Positions 12,601 to 23,850 of a DNA stretch of 64,000 nt are shown here, piece after piece. A program made the translations under genes and the position numbers. The DNA is from Chiridota heheva (taxonomy: Eukaryota; Echinodermata; Holothuroidea; Apodida; Chiridotidae). The notes below the pieces were generated by a model. It had not been told where the DNA came from, searched no databases, and worked only from the letters and a program-made list of their open reading frames with translations. Positions within the stretch are counted from its first letter, which is position 1, and each line of letters opens with the position of its first letter. The stretch spans positions 2,501-66,500 of the forward strand of contig JAIGNY010004241.1 of NCBI GenBank assembly GCA_020152595.1, given 5' to 3'.

Positions 12601-13445
12601 GTCAAAATGATTGTCATGGTAGAAAAGATGAAGTTGTTTTGAACGAGGACGTCTTCTGGATAGAAACAAGTCGTGTGGGTTTGTCGTAACGACGTTCACT
12701 TGATAATCGGGTAGCATGGCTTGAAAACGCTCTACTTCTTCCAATCCACAATGAGCCATGGCAACACCGGCTCATTCGTGTAACTCTCTGGCGAGTTTGT
12801 GTGTTCACACTGTCCTCGACAACTCTTTTCCCAGTTGACGGAGTTGTCAATCTTTTTATCAAAAAAGCTCGTGACCGCTTTGGCGGTCACGAGAGCTCGG
12901 GCTAGACAGAGGTGGTTCTTTGTTTGTGATACGGATGATAGAGTGTTTTTTCAGGATCCAGTCTTTTATATTGGCACGTCTACTTCCAGAGGCATCTCGA
13001 TGTGAATCACTCTGATTTCAACGTCTCTGTCGAGCACGAAGGCAGTCTGTAATTGAAGACGCTGCACGCTCACTTGATCTCTCCGCATGAGTTGAACCTA
13101 TATCGGATACTACAGACTGGGTGCATGAATCTTGAAACCCACACAATCTTCAGCAGCAAAACTTTCTACCAGTCGTTCGATGAGACTCTCGAAATTAGCA
13201 TGCAATACGTTGACGACGTCCTCCTCTTGATTGACCAGTCGACCAATTCTTTTCCCGTAAGAGACCAAAAGACACCATATTCCCAGGTACAACTCGGAGG
13301 CAAATGAACCGCACAACGTGCTCATTTGCCTCCGAGTTGTACCTGGGAATATGGTGTATTTTGGTCTCCTCGATGCAAAAGCAATTCTCGACGGTAACTT
13401 TTCATCGTTAGCTCTGTCACCTTCTTCGTCGTGTTGTTGAGCCAT
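9629..13445 (-). pseudogene. Protein-primed DNA polymerase B of a Polinton, broken
   Basis: This is the replicative polymerase of Polinton/Maverick elements. Along the minus strand: an N-terminal domain from 13445 to about 13010; a Cys/His-rich zinc-finger-like stretch (about 12558-12240); an exonuclease motif GYDGHFILD (11831-11805); a later exonuclease segment YCCSDVELLR (11434-11405); a palm entry segment ending LFTVYINTFLKMKQEASG (to 10334); a motif B equivalent in which the tryptophan position is a stop (10215-10213); and the catalytic YFDTDS motif (9948-9931). The C-terminal segment ends near 9629. The reading changes frame many times, so it is a pseudogene. Family identity is firm from motif order; exact ends are approximate. 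Confidence 0.88.
13261..13368. repeat. Near-perfect palindrome, 47-bp arms, 14-bp spacer
   Basis: 13261-13307 and 13322-13368 are reverse complements over 47 bp with one mismatch (an AGACACC/ATACACC difference near the outer ends). The spacer is 13308-13321. It lies inside the N-terminal part of the polymerase relic, and one arm is presumably the original coding strand duplicated in inverted orientation. Confidence 0.95.
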
Positions 13446-13525
13446 CTGGTCCTATTCACCTCCGTCACCCTGTTTCCGGTCGACATCCATAGTCTCCAAC
13501 TTGTCCACTTTTTTTTATCTAATTG

Positions 13526-13711
13526 TCAATCAACACCCTGGGATCCACCTACTTGATTGAGTCTTTCAATTTCTTCAACAAGCGGCAAAAACTCCCGAAC
13601 AACGAGTAATTGTAATAATTGTTTATCAGGATTTGACATGTTTTCAACAATTAATTGATTCACAAACGTACTGAGTTCTTCGGGTAGATTACTCCGTACT
13701 CTCGCAATCAT
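13526..13711 (-). CDS. Short hypothetical frame upstream of the polymerase relic
   Basis: A 61-codon frame with ATG at 13711, rich in Leu/Glu/Gln and probably helical. Not recognised. It could be a fragment of another gene of the fossil element; it could also be chance. Confidence 0.2.
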   Translation of the reverse strand: MIARVRSNLPEELSTFVNQLIVENMSNPDKQLLQLLVVREFLPLVEEIERLNQVGGSQGVD

Positions 13712-14303
13712 CTTCTCTAGTTCACATTCCTGGGAGTCGATACCCCATTCTTCTGTGTCGATTTGTGCATCCCAATCCTATTTGTCGATATTCCAGTCTA
13801 TTAAGTTTTCCCTGTTTTGTGATTTCAGCTCCTCCTCCGCAAACCCATCCGGCAATTCTCAAGGTTTTTCACCCGTCCAGTGATTAAAAAAGTAATTTCG
13901 TCCATGAGTCGCATGTTGCTAACGTCCAGCCTTGATTGAACAAATCCACCATGCCTTGGGCCACGATCTATTGATTGACTGGTAAAGACAGATGATGTTG
14001 ATTTGTCGAGATCGAAAGATAGAATGGTGTAATTTCGAGGAATTCACGCCAATTTATATCATTAGGCACGATGCCAAGATGTCCCCCATACGAACTTCTC
14101 TCTGATGGTGACTTTCACAACTTAGAAGATGACTTTCATAATCTATTTGGATGTAGGTGACTTCCACCAAAAATTTACATAATCTATTCGGTTTAAACTG
14201 GGGATTAATGAACGTTAGCAGATTGTTCAAACTACTATAATTTTTAAGAAATATATAGATAGGAAATTATCATTGTTTTCTGAAAACATATTTAAATATA
14301 GCT

Positions 14304-14465
14304 ATGAAATTATCGTTGTTTTTTCTGAAAAGATACTATAAGGAACGATACAAGTTTGATCGTAACATTCAAGAGATGGAGACGTTGGATGGAATATTAC
14401 ACCATCCTTTTACTTGTATCGTCGCAGGACCGACAGTGTGTAAAAAGACCCGGTGGGTGAGAAAA
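14304..14465 (+). pseudogene. Packaging-ATPase fragment with altered Walker A
   Basis: The frame from 14304 includes HHPFTCIVAGPTVCKKTRWV, which resembles the Walker A region of Polinton/adintovirus genome-packaging ATPases (FtsK-HerA type). The loop glycine expected before the Lys-Thr pair is replaced by Lys. Similarity stops right after the P-loop: the next bases match the 3' end of a different gene (see 14466-14580). No Walker B is present, so this is a truncated relic. Confidence 0.65.
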
Positions 14466-14580
14466 AGTACCATTCACAACAGGGAGATCAATCGTCAGGC
14501 TGCATTTTCGTCAACGTCGTTCGACTATCTTGGAGGGGAGGGATATAATGTTACCGCAGACGTCGTACTTTTCATAATCG
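14466..14580 (+). pseudogene. Tail of a second structural-protein-like gene fused to the ATPase fragment
   Basis: The DNA from about 14466 (a CATTCACAACAGGGAG word) matches 15288-15330, the 3' end of the structural-protein-like gene, and 14575-14602 matches 15328-15362, its last codons and the start of the following gene. In the proper frame this encodes a short FTTGRSIVRLHFRQRRS-type end. It shows either an ancient tandem copy of that gene or a deletion that joined two genes. Confidence 0.6.
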
Positions 14581-14598
14581 CTCGAGACGAAGAAGATC

Positions 14599-15356
14599 AT
14601 GGCTAAATCGTTTAACGTGACGCTGCCAAGCAATGGCTTTACGAAGGTGTATCCCGAAAACACAGTGACAGATTTTCGAAACATTCTTTCGAGACCCCTA
14701 CATTTCGATGGAGCATGGAAAGTCGGTTTAACGAGTTTCAGCTACCCATATTCGTGGTACCAAATCTGTAACGAGACTAGTCAATGTTCTTTTCGAGCAG
14801 CAGGAATGGAAAATGAGGAGAAGGTCGACTTGCAGCCCTTGAGAGAAGTGACCTTAGCATCGCTTTTCTCAACAAAAAAATACTTTCCTACATTATACCG
14901 AGATTTGTATACAATCGGAAAGGCCCACTTATAACGGACATGTAAAAATACGAGCAAAAGTCGGACACGTTGTAATACTCCGTGATAAAATAATTCAATC
15001 GAACGGATGTGAGGATCCTTGCATTTTTACACAAAAAGTGATAACCGCCCATTATTCTTGGAAGAAGGAGAATATTGAACACCTGTTTCTGTACACCGAC
15101 ATCATCGCTCCTCAAGCCGTGGGGGATCAAGAAGTGCCGTTGTTACAACATTTTGGAGTGCCGTTATCAAAACCTTGGGGTCTGCCCGTTAACGTGGCAC
15201 CCCCGATCATCGCCTATTATCCCGTTAACCGAAATCCCATCGATTCGATCGAAATCGTTATCCGCGACGGTACGGGGCAAAAAGTATCATTCACAACAGG
15301 GAGGTCAATTTTCAGGTGCTTTGCATTATCGCTCGAGACGAAGAAGATCAAACATC
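14599..15356 (+). pseudogene. Polinton-associated structural-protein-like gene, frameshifted
   Basis: The ATG at 14599 begins an N-terminal part with the segment FNVTLPSNG and, further on, WKVGLTSFSYPYSWY. After a frame change between about 14930 and 15040 the coding continues with LFLYTDIIAPQAVGDQEVPLL and ends with PIDSIEIVIRDGTGQKVSF and a basic tail. This arrangement is shared by a protein family that I associate with Polinton/adintovirus-like elements in aquatic invertebrates; a virion structural role (possibly minor capsid/penton) is inference. The gene end lies next to the following ATG at 15357. Confidence 0.6.
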
Positions 15357-15734
15357 ATGGCCGACGGATGTCTACCCGTGTTTATCGGGCCGGGAAATCA
15401 AGGAGGCTACGGTCTCGGCGGAATGCTTTCGGAATTGTTTAGGAAGACCATACCGTTCCTCAAGAAAGGAGCCTTGAGTTTAGGTAAAGAAATTGGAAAA
15501 CAGGCTTTGACCACAGAAGCCGGTGTTCTAGGAGACATGATGGCCGGAGAAAATATCAAACAATCAGTCGCTCGCAGAGACGTAATTCATCAAAGTACCC
15601 AATTTTGGGGTATTTCAAAATACCCAGTTTTTCGGGCTGCTCCCAAACTGTTAGTATTAATATTCGTACTAAAATCTTACCTTATGATTGATATTCTTAG
15701 TTTTTTTAAATGTAAGCATAATGTACAACATTGA
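15357..15734 (+). CDS. Small core-protein-like gene of the fossil Polinton, 3' end replaced
   Basis: From the ATG at 15357 the frame stays open for 125 codons. The first 75 or so residues are Gly-rich then amphipathic and basic (GGYGLGGMLSELFRKTIPFL, later LGKEIGKQALTTEAG and NIKQSVARR). This resembles small virion-core proteins (adenovirus pX-like) encoded by adintoviruses and Polintons; that assignment is inference. After about residue 80 the sequence becomes AT-rich and hydrophobic, unlike the family, so the original C-terminus was probably lost at a junction near 15600-15650. Confidence 0.5.
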   Translation: MADGCLPVFIGPGNQGGYGLGGMLSELFRKTIPFLKKGALSLGKEIGKQALTTEAGVLGDMMAGENIKQSVARRDVIHQSTQFWGISKYPVFRAAPKLLVLIFVLKSYLMIDILSFFKCKHNVQH

Positions 15735-18700
15735 TAATAATTTGGAAAGTTCTAATATTATCCATTCTTTTTGAGCAACATTAAGAGCAACTGCAGATTC
15801 TAACACAATTTAGGAAGTACCCCCCTTTAGTTTTTGTTTCCTGAAGTGTTGGAAATTTGTTGATATTTACCGTCTTCTCTGGTATGTCCTAACTAAAGTA
15901 ACACTTTAATATACTGTAGTCCTGTTAAATTTGTTGGAGAAGTCATGGTCATACTCAGATAATTTCAAACTACTATGGAATATTTGAAAATTGTTATGTC
16001 ATCTTTGACATCAAAACCAAAACTTCTGTGTCAACTTCTGGAACTGTGATTTAAACGCAATGCAGGCTGCACAGTTACAAAATAGTATGACCCTTAACAT
16101 TACATCATGGTACTGTTAATGAATGTTGATTATTTGCTACTTTTCGCAACTTATTTTTTTGTCAAAAATGTGCCAATTTACTTTTGGATTACAGAAATAA
16201 CACAAAAACATAACATAAAACTGAAGTTAATTTGAACATGAGTTTGCAAAGTGTCCGATCATACATTGTATATTTACCTTTAATACACAGCGCCTCGATA
16301 TAGACAGTTTATGAAGTGTTAACTAGTTTAAATTACAACAAAATGTTTTTTCTTTTTCCTTTTTTATTTGTTCAAAAAGCAATTTTATCAAAATTCTGGC
16401 ATGTTGAAAAGTTAAGCACATAGGTCTGTAGCTTGAGCTGGTTTTCTGAGTTGATTTGAAGCATACTCTTCATCATTATCTGACTAGACCAGTATATAGC
16501 ATTAATGCAGAAATAACTGTAGTTTTCTTCTTTTTTTTCTAGTGAGGAACAAGCTACAGTAATATACACTATTTTGCTGTTCTTGTTCTCGGTCTTGTTC
16601 TCACTTCAGAACTGATATCATTTGAAACATTTTATGCTTGTTGTTCTACATTGCAGATTTGTAATTATTTCATGTTTTTACAAGAACCATAAACAAATCT
16701 TATGGTACATACCATCACAAGTTTTTTGACCTCACATGTCATATTTTAATTCATAACCTTAATGTCATTTGATGTTAAACAAAATTCGTATCCTCCCTTG
16801 TTTGAGAGGAAAGTTCTGCAGCATCACATTGTCTTGATATTAATTCATCACTACCTTTTACTTTCCTTCAAAGATTGTGGCAGAGCAACAGAGAAAGCAA
16901 ATAAGTACTATATTTCTAGAAGAAAAAATGTGCTCAAATAAGTGCAGTATCAGGACTAGTTCCGTATTTACCCATCAGTCATTTAGGTTGCATGGAAGCT
17001 ACAGCAACACTAACTGAAGAAGAATGATGTGACTGACAGTGATACTGCATAGAATGATGTCTCCATCCATCCTGTTCTTTTACACTAGCATACTTCATAC
17101 ATGGTAAAATGAAACAAGTGTTGCTATATGTGAAATATTCTTTCATGAGATGATTCTTTCATATTATATCTTTCTTTGTTTTATCTGCAGTAATGAATTA
17201 GATCAATACATTTCGATATTGGAGCAGTGTAAGATATGAGTATGGGTACCACAATATCTTTGTATCAACAGAAAAGGTAAACAAGATGCAGATGGTTTAA
17301 TGTCTTATGCAAACTATCATTATCGGTGCTTTAGAAAACTCAACTTAAAAAAAGTAAAGTGCCATGTAACTGGTTAATGGTCAATAATTACCATCTTTAA
17401 CAATAATTGTATTATTTTAAAACAATAATTAATTTGTATAGTGCACAATCGTGTTAAGCATTTTTATGCGCTGTACAAAGATAAAATGATGGGGAGGAGC
17501 AAGAAATTAAGTGGAACTATTTAAGGATTCTTTTAGAATATATTGATGACATTTTTTGTCAATTTTCTGACACCAGGATGAGGCATTGATAGATTTGTTG
17601 ATATCGAATAGTCTTTTATTTGTAGCACTTCATAGACGCATACTTCGAAAGGTTGTCATAAAAGACTAGTGACATCTAGAACATTTACCTTACAGTTTGG
17701 TACAAAAAAATATTGACAAGGAAGTCTAGTTAAATAAAACATGTTAAGCTTCAGACAAACAGTAGTAAATCAAAATTTGAGCTTTATTAGGGTATGTATA
17801 ATATGTGATGCAATGCAGTATGATATAAAATATTTTCATAGTATAATATATTGTCTTTTTCCTCTATTGACCAAGATAATTTATTTTTTACTGTGGGATA
17901 TGGCAAAGAAAAAAACAAAGCTAGTTGCTCTCTTTGAAACTATTGTAGATTACAATTCAGAAGAAAGAATGAAGGGCAGCTCCACTCACGAAACAACCAA
18001 CACTTTGTATTTGTGTGAACAATCATTTGTTGTGTTATTTCACAATGCTTTAAAATACTCAAATATAAAACTAGATTTAATTTACATCATTAATTTATGT
18101 CTGGTCAATAAAGCAAACATTCAAAGCTTGCTCAGTTGTAAAGTGAAATATACCTGTAGTCCAAATCAAAGCTCAAAAGTCTACGAATGGGTAGGTGAAA
18201 AGCTTGATATAATTCTTCATATTTCCTTCCTAAATTTCACTTCTTGAAAATGAGACAAAATCTATTCCTGCTAGATTATGGTTAAGAGGTATGGTCAACA
18301 CTTAAAAACGTTTGGTTACAATTTCTTCTTTTTCTCACAAATGTGTGACAATGAATTTAAAAAACAAAACAAAGGGATTACATAAGGAAATAGGAACTTT
18401 CGCCCACTAACACATCAGACGAGGAACGTAAAGAGAAACACAAATTTGCATATTTTGGCCTGAAAATTCAAAATGCTCTCAAATGGACAATTCTTAACCG
18501 ATTTGGACGATTTTTGTTTTGCTATTTTACATGGATTTTAAAGCACTTTACCATAAGTTGCTGCTACACATCCATATATCTTTAAAGAAGCACTTATACA
18601 TATGAAGGATTAAATGCATTGCTTATTTGTGATGAGGGTAAAATAAGACTTACATTTGAACCAAAAGAGATAAATAAATTATTATTTGATAATAAAGTAT

Positions 18701-19457
18701 TTTCTTTGATTTTTCGTAAGTGTTATGTGAATGTTTGTATTTGTGTACCATTTAACCCCTAATTATTTATCTAAAAATTTGCTTCAAACAAAATCTGCTT
18801 CAAACAAGGATGTATGTGTATTAGGCTACTATAGATCTGATGGAGCCACTTTTTTAACTGAAATAGCAGACAGGCTTATTGTAACAGACCTGCAAGGTAC
18901 ACATGAATGCCTGCATTCGCAAAGTAATGTGTTGTGTAAGACTAAACCAATCCAATAATTTATTCATTTATTTTGTCAGAAACAAGAATGGAAAGTATAA
19001 AAGTAATATTGGAAATACTTGCTATGCAATCTGAGCAGCCCAGAGAAAAGCTATGCCCAATTTTGAAATGCTTATTCTTGAAATGATTTAATAGATAATG
19101 GGAAAAGAGTAATGCACCATCAGTGGTAAACCTTAATTGGATTTGAACAAACAAAACTTCTACAATGATTTCATTAAAAGGTGTGAGGCAGATGTTCCAG
19201 GGGGAAGGAAAAGCAGTGTGGTAGAAGTTACCTTTCATTCATATATTGATGTATGTCTCTTACAGAGGTACATTTCCCTTAAAATCAAAAAATGATGCTC
19301 ATTGGGAAATTTTGGACTTTCTAGTACTGTAGTGGTGCCACATTTGATTATTTATTGGGTCATACCACTCACGTGAAGCCTTAGATAAGACCCTGTATTA
19401 AACATTCAGCCTTTCCTGAAAACAGTTCATTCACACAAAAGAGGGGATGGAATTCGG
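15735..19457. other. Gene-free AT-rich stretch
   Basis: No exon, tRNA or transposon protein recognised. The longest frame (17741-18247, plus strand) is AT-rich, has no recognisable motif and is probably chance. A weak LINE-3'-end-like segment (stretch near 17440-17480 resembling a truncated untranslated tail) may be present. Confidence 0.6.
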
Positions 19458-19468
19458 TGAACGAAAAA

Positions 19469-19744
19469 GAGAGAGAGAGAGATGAACACACAATTACAAT
19501 GACGGGGTCGTCGCCTGCGTATTCGGTTATGATAGTACAAATGCTATCACGAAACGCTTAATACGACCCGGACGAGAACACAGGTACGACGTACGGACAG
19601 ACATAACATCGTCAACCAAGTCAATGTCCACGGCCTTTGATAACCAGTTGTGGTGCACTGGCGTGTCTACCCACCCCAGGATTGAACCCGGGGCCTCGTG
19701 GTCTGTAGACAGGTATGATAACCGCTACACCACAGAAGGTAGAT
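19469..19744 (-). mobile_element. tRNA-derived SINE, copy 3, full length, 11-bp target duplication
   Basis: Complete copy on the minus strand: tRNA-like head near 19660-19740 with box A (complement of TGTAGCGGTTATC) and box B (complement of GGTTCAATCC), conserved body, and a (CT)n-T end. It is flanked by a perfect 11-bp direct repeat TGAACGAAAAA at 19458-19468 and 19745-19755. Its length of 276 bp agrees with copy 1 (273 bp), which fixes the ends of the family. Confidence 0.93.
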
Positions 19745-19755
19745 TGAACGAAAAA

Positions 19756-20890
19756 TTTGCAGTGACTTAAAATAACTCGATCTCGATTTCTGTTGGGAAC
19801 TTGGGAGCACCTGGGATCATTCAGATTATCTTCAAGCACATCCAGATTAAAACAGTATCACAGCATTGACAGACTGACAGTTAGTGACAAGGAGATGCAG
19901 CATAACCCTCTGACTACATCACTTGTATGCCTTATATTAATTGATTTCCCTATCATTTTACTCCTCTCAGGTCTTTCCCATGATTGTTTGCAATAGGTTG
20001 CCCCAGCCCTCATAATAGTGCTTTAATATTATTGCAACAATTCATGATCTTCCATTGGTTAAGAGTTTTATTTCCCAATGGATTGCTTAGTGACAGTTCC
20101 CTTCATGTCCCACCCTATCCACTCCCAACTGACAGTTTGCCCCACATTGCACAGAAGAGGAACCACTTTAATTCATGACAGACTTATTTAAACCTGGAAA
20201 GTTAATTCAACCAAATCTAATGTTCCATGTTACGCAGGTGAGTTATACAAGTTTCAGAGGTAAACATTCCTACCAGGTGTGTAACAACATTGTTGGTAAG
20301 GAGCAGAGATGTCACTATAAGGGGTGGGGTTAAGGTGTCTTCCCCCCCCCTCCTCCCCCCTCCCATCTTAAAAAAAGAGAATGGAACGCCAGTTGAAAAT
20401 TACCATGGCAGTTGGAAATCCAACAGTTCCTCTTCAGGGAACCCTAATAAATCCACCCATTTGGAAAACTGATGCCCCCCCCCCCATCCCCCACCCACCC
20501 CACGCCCACCACCACCATTCAGAAGATCCTGAGTCCAATCAGAATACCCAAGCAACGTTCTTGGTAAGGAGACACAAGTAACTTAGAGTTACAAGTGTCG
20601 GCATATCAGGTTTGTGCTTCTATTCCCAGGGTCTCTAACCAAAGAGGTAATAATTTTAATGGGTAAGCCTCCATACTGTGCCAGTGTGATTAAAGTCAAG
20701 CGTACATATCAACGTAATTGTAAGCGGCTCAAGCAATGTCATATTGCAATTACTTAGACAAGGGTCCCGAACACAATATCCCCATGGACAATAGCTGCAC
20801 CACTGATTGTGGTGTAGCCAATATTCAAAAAGTGAGGTGTCCATGACCCCCTCCAAAGACAAGTGTTCAAATTTAAGGCAATTTTGAAAA
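19756..20890. other. Gene-free stretch with C-rich low-complexity tracts
   Basis: No gene recognised. Poly-C/pyrimidine tracts lie at about 20340-20365 and 20474-20515. Short frames here are low-complexity artefacts. Confidence 0.6.
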
Positions 20891-20892
20891 GC

Positions 20893-21215
20893 GAAATAAT
20901 AATAATGATAATAATAATACATACATTTATATAGCGCTAATTTTGTGAAAACTTTTAAAAGTGCTTTACATACAAAGAAATTAGATACAAAAACAAAAAT
21001 AAGATTACAGAAATGACAACATAAATAGAAATACAATGGATCAAGCTGCACAATAAATTAATGTCTTTTTAAACAAAAAAGTTTTAAGCTAAGTTTTGAA
21101 GGAGGTCAGGGATACATTATCAATACATTTTAGTTCAGTTGGGAGTGAATTCCACAACCAAGGACCTTTATAAGCAAAGGCCCTTTCGCCATAAGTTTTA
21201 TGTTTAATACGGGGA
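20893..21215 (-). mobile_element. LINE 3' end (RT C-terminal tail plus 3' UTR)
   Basis: Minus strand: a degraded tail with GERAFAYKGPWLWNSLPTEL followed by a SFKT...LKTFLFKK segment (one stop), then a 3' UTR with a TATATAAATGTATG word and an ATT-rich tail ending near 20893. This layout, with (ATT)n tail, is shared by the LINE fragment at 54148-54886, so both belong to one family of non-LTR retrotransposons (CR1/L2-like is my guess). Confidence 0.7.
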
Positions 21216-21859
21216 ACAAATAGGGACTTGAAACGAAAGTCATAGCGGGATGGTTTTTGTATATATAAACGAAGATTATCCCCAATTTTTTAAAAATTGC
21301 CTGTGAAAAGGGGGTCCCCCTATTCACCCCGTGGCTACACCACCAATTAGAGAGCATGTTGAAGTCCCATGCTATGTATATGAAGAAAACAAAGTAATAG
21401 ATATATATTAGACTCATTTTCTAGGCGAATATGAAAGCTGTCATAGTTTGGGGGCCCCAGAGCCCCTCTTACTAAATTTCAGAAAATTGTGTTCGATTGT
21501 TGGCTGATAGGATTAAAAAAAAAGTGACCAAATTTGTAATACATGTTGCCTCATATTATTAAATGAGGTAAATTGGGTCCGTAAAATACTTATGGGGCCT
21601 ACTTATCTATCTAAACTTGACAGTTATAAAAACTGGGAGGTATCTAGTTTTTCAAACGCTAAAGCCGATATGACTGGTACACATCTCGAAATTAGGTATG
21701 AAATTACTCTTATGAATCACAAAATAACCTCTTTCTCTTGATATACAATCGAATCTAAGAGTATTTTGTAAACCTCGAGAGTTTATTTTTCCCTCCAATA
21801 CCATCACTTGTTCTTGAGAGGCAGGAGCGCTGTAGATCGTCTATTGGTGTTGTACATCC

Positions 21860-21990
21860 GTTTTACGAACCTACACTCAATGCGCATGCGTTATAATCAT
21901 GGCGTCCAATTCAAGCCGACAGTGGGTCTAATCGAATTGTGATATAACTTTTCTTAGGTTCTTGGTTTTTACTACACAAATTGGTAAGTT
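21860..21990 (+). promoter_or_regulatory. Promoter-like segment with NRF1-like and ATGGCG motifs and a splice donor
   Basis: TGCGCATGCG at 21881-21890 is a near-complete NRF1 palindrome. Nine bases later ATGGCG (21899-21904) fits both a start codon and a YY1-type element. A TTG|GTAAGTT donor follows at 21984. TATA-less, CpG-containing promoters of housekeeping genes often have this layout. The ATG frame closes after ten codons, so a leader exon is more likely than a coding one. No downstream exon was recognised. Motifs seen; function inferred. Confidence 0.35.
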
Positions 21991-23210
21991 GTTTTTTTTT
22001 CTCTCGTGATTTTCATTATTTTTGTATCGGTTTGTTGTCAATTTTATCACGGTTTTTTTATCTTTCATATGCTGTTGTGCGAAAAGTTGTGCTCACATTG
22101 TGACATAAAACAATGTCGTTAATTCTTAAGAGTAGTATTTTTTATCGTGTATCCATACGATAAATATGTGTTCTTCGGTTTTAGAGCAAATTGCCCTGAT
22201 CTTGAACAGAGATTAAATGGAAATTCATCACTCGAAATCAAATTGATTGTCACGTGATTTTGAATAAAGTTTTCGGGTCAATCGAGGTCATGTTTCCGAC
22301 TGTTTAACCCGTTTCTGTATGCTGACATTGTGTGATTGCTGTTGTTTACTTATCTGCGTCCTCACGAAGGTTACATGTTTTCCCTATGCACGCCATTGGA
22401 GATGAAAGACAAACTTTTTTGGCAGAACGTCTTAGCTTTACATTACTTCCCTGAGAATATTCTTCACTAAAATATTAAAAATCTTTTATCACTAGGTTCA
22501 CAACAAATTTATTGTTTATCCATAAAATATGAAACTTACTTGGAAATGGTAGAATTGATCTATTTTCTGTGAGTCTTCTGTTCGCGATGCGAAAAATTAT
22601 TCAGCCATTACTTTAGAGTAGAACAAAATTTTGTTGATTATTCATGAGGTCAAACTTCACTAAAAGATGTTTATTTGTTAGTTGAATCTATTTAAATGTT
22701 CATGAGTTGTTAGCCAATCAGCTGTGCGACAACCATAGAAGTAATATGACGTCAACATAAACAACACAAGCCTAGCTGACATGAGTGACAGAAACTTCAA
22801 AAAACTTTGATAAAATCTTTTTCGTCAAAGCAAGCTAAGTTTGTCTTTTTGAGCACAAAAACAACTTAAAAAAACTACGTATACGAATTAAAGCAAGAAA
22901 GGTACATAGTAAGATAGCAAGTTTAAAGCAAATTTCGCCCCATCGACCTAAGTTTGGTAGCTTAACGTTCTACACACCTACTTTATGTATGGAAAGTATA
23001 ATAACCCACTATACACTCCACCAGTATGTCAAAAAGTGTATTGTGGGATATGACTAATAGCTGGGCCTAAGTTAGGTCCAGTTCGGTTCAGTCGGTTGTA
23101 TTTCACAAAAAAAACTCGCCCCAATATGTGAGAAAAGAAGTCTCACTTACCTTTGAAGTTTGGGATGATGATTCCAAGTTTCTTTTATCTGCTCTTAATA
23201 TGTTGTAATT
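21991..23210. other. Gene-free stretch
   Basis: AT-rich, with no coding exon, tRNA or transposon motif recognised on either strand. If the segment at 21860-21990 is a promoter, this would be first-intron sequence. Confidence 0.5.
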
Positions 23211-23214
23211 AGGA

Positions 23215-23850
23215 TCTACACTCCCCGTCAAAAGTAAATCGCTTCAATTAAAGGAAGTAATAAAAAGGAAGTTAGGCGGTGCGACATTTCAACTTCAAAG
23301 CAACGTGCATCAAAAAGCTTAATAAAAGGGATTAACGGATTGCTGTGGTTGGGGAGGGGGGGGGGGTATCTTTTTCAATGTATGGAACGTTGAGTTGAGT
23401 TCTTTATTTAGAAATATTTGATATACTACAGAACTGTTGAGAGTCTTTGAAGTTACTTTAAAATGGTGAGCGGACCCTAATTTCGGCGGAGACGAGGGCA
23501 TACGCCCGGTTCTTAAGGACAGAATCTGTGCGTGAGGTGGCAGAAATCTGTTCAATTTCTCCGAGTCCGCAAGTGTTGTTCAGATTCTTCGCGAAGCAGT
23601 AGGAAGCAGCAGGTTCGAACAGAGCGTTAGAAAAACGGGACGCCCCCCGCTATGAGTCCGGATTTTAATCCAATAGAGAATGTGTTAAAAATCTTAAATG
23701 ATAATCTTTGAAGGGATGCATTAGCGCAACAAATTTATTAGGAAACTTTTCAACAATTTCGGAGACATGTTATTCTGACTTTAAAGGCAATACACACTTC
23801 GACCATAAATGGATAGACATAGTTGTTCAACTCGGAGGTACCCGTTTGAA
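23215..23850 (+). pseudogene. Tc1/mariner-like transposase remnant, internally deleted
   Basis: The segment MSPDFNPIENV near 23650 is the Tc1/mariner transposase signature around the second catalytic region, and it is followed by a degraded tail. Just upstream is a basic stretch ending in a GTPP-type linker, like the end of the N-terminal DNA-binding part, so the middle of the catalytic domain is missing. The start region (ACTCCCCGTCAAAAG near 23221) resembles a Tc1 terminal repeat, but no matching right end was found. Confidence 0.5.

Larger units (their letters stand above)
7883..15650. mobile_element. Fossil Polinton/Maverick (adintovirus-like) element
   Basis: A stretch visibly richer in GC than its surroundings holds a protein-primed type B DNA polymerase on the minus strand (13445-9629). 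On the plus strand it holds a packaging-ATPase Walker A fragment, a structural-protein-like gene and a small core-protein-like gene (14304-15650). This set belongs to Polinton/Maverick elements and related adintoviruses. All genes except possibly the last are broken. I found no retroviral-type integrase, cysteine protease or clear major capsid gene, and no terminal repeats, so the element is incomplete or rearranged. Outer limits are approximate. A SINE (8759-8930) has inserted within it. Confidence 0.82.

Noticed and set aside
14888..15130. Minus-strand frame opposite the structural-protein-like gene
   Set aside because: Shadow frame; the plus strand carries the recognisable family motifs.
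17741..18247. 168-codon plus-strand frame
   Set aside because: AT-rich, no motif, no splice or start context, no similarity I recognise; probably chance.
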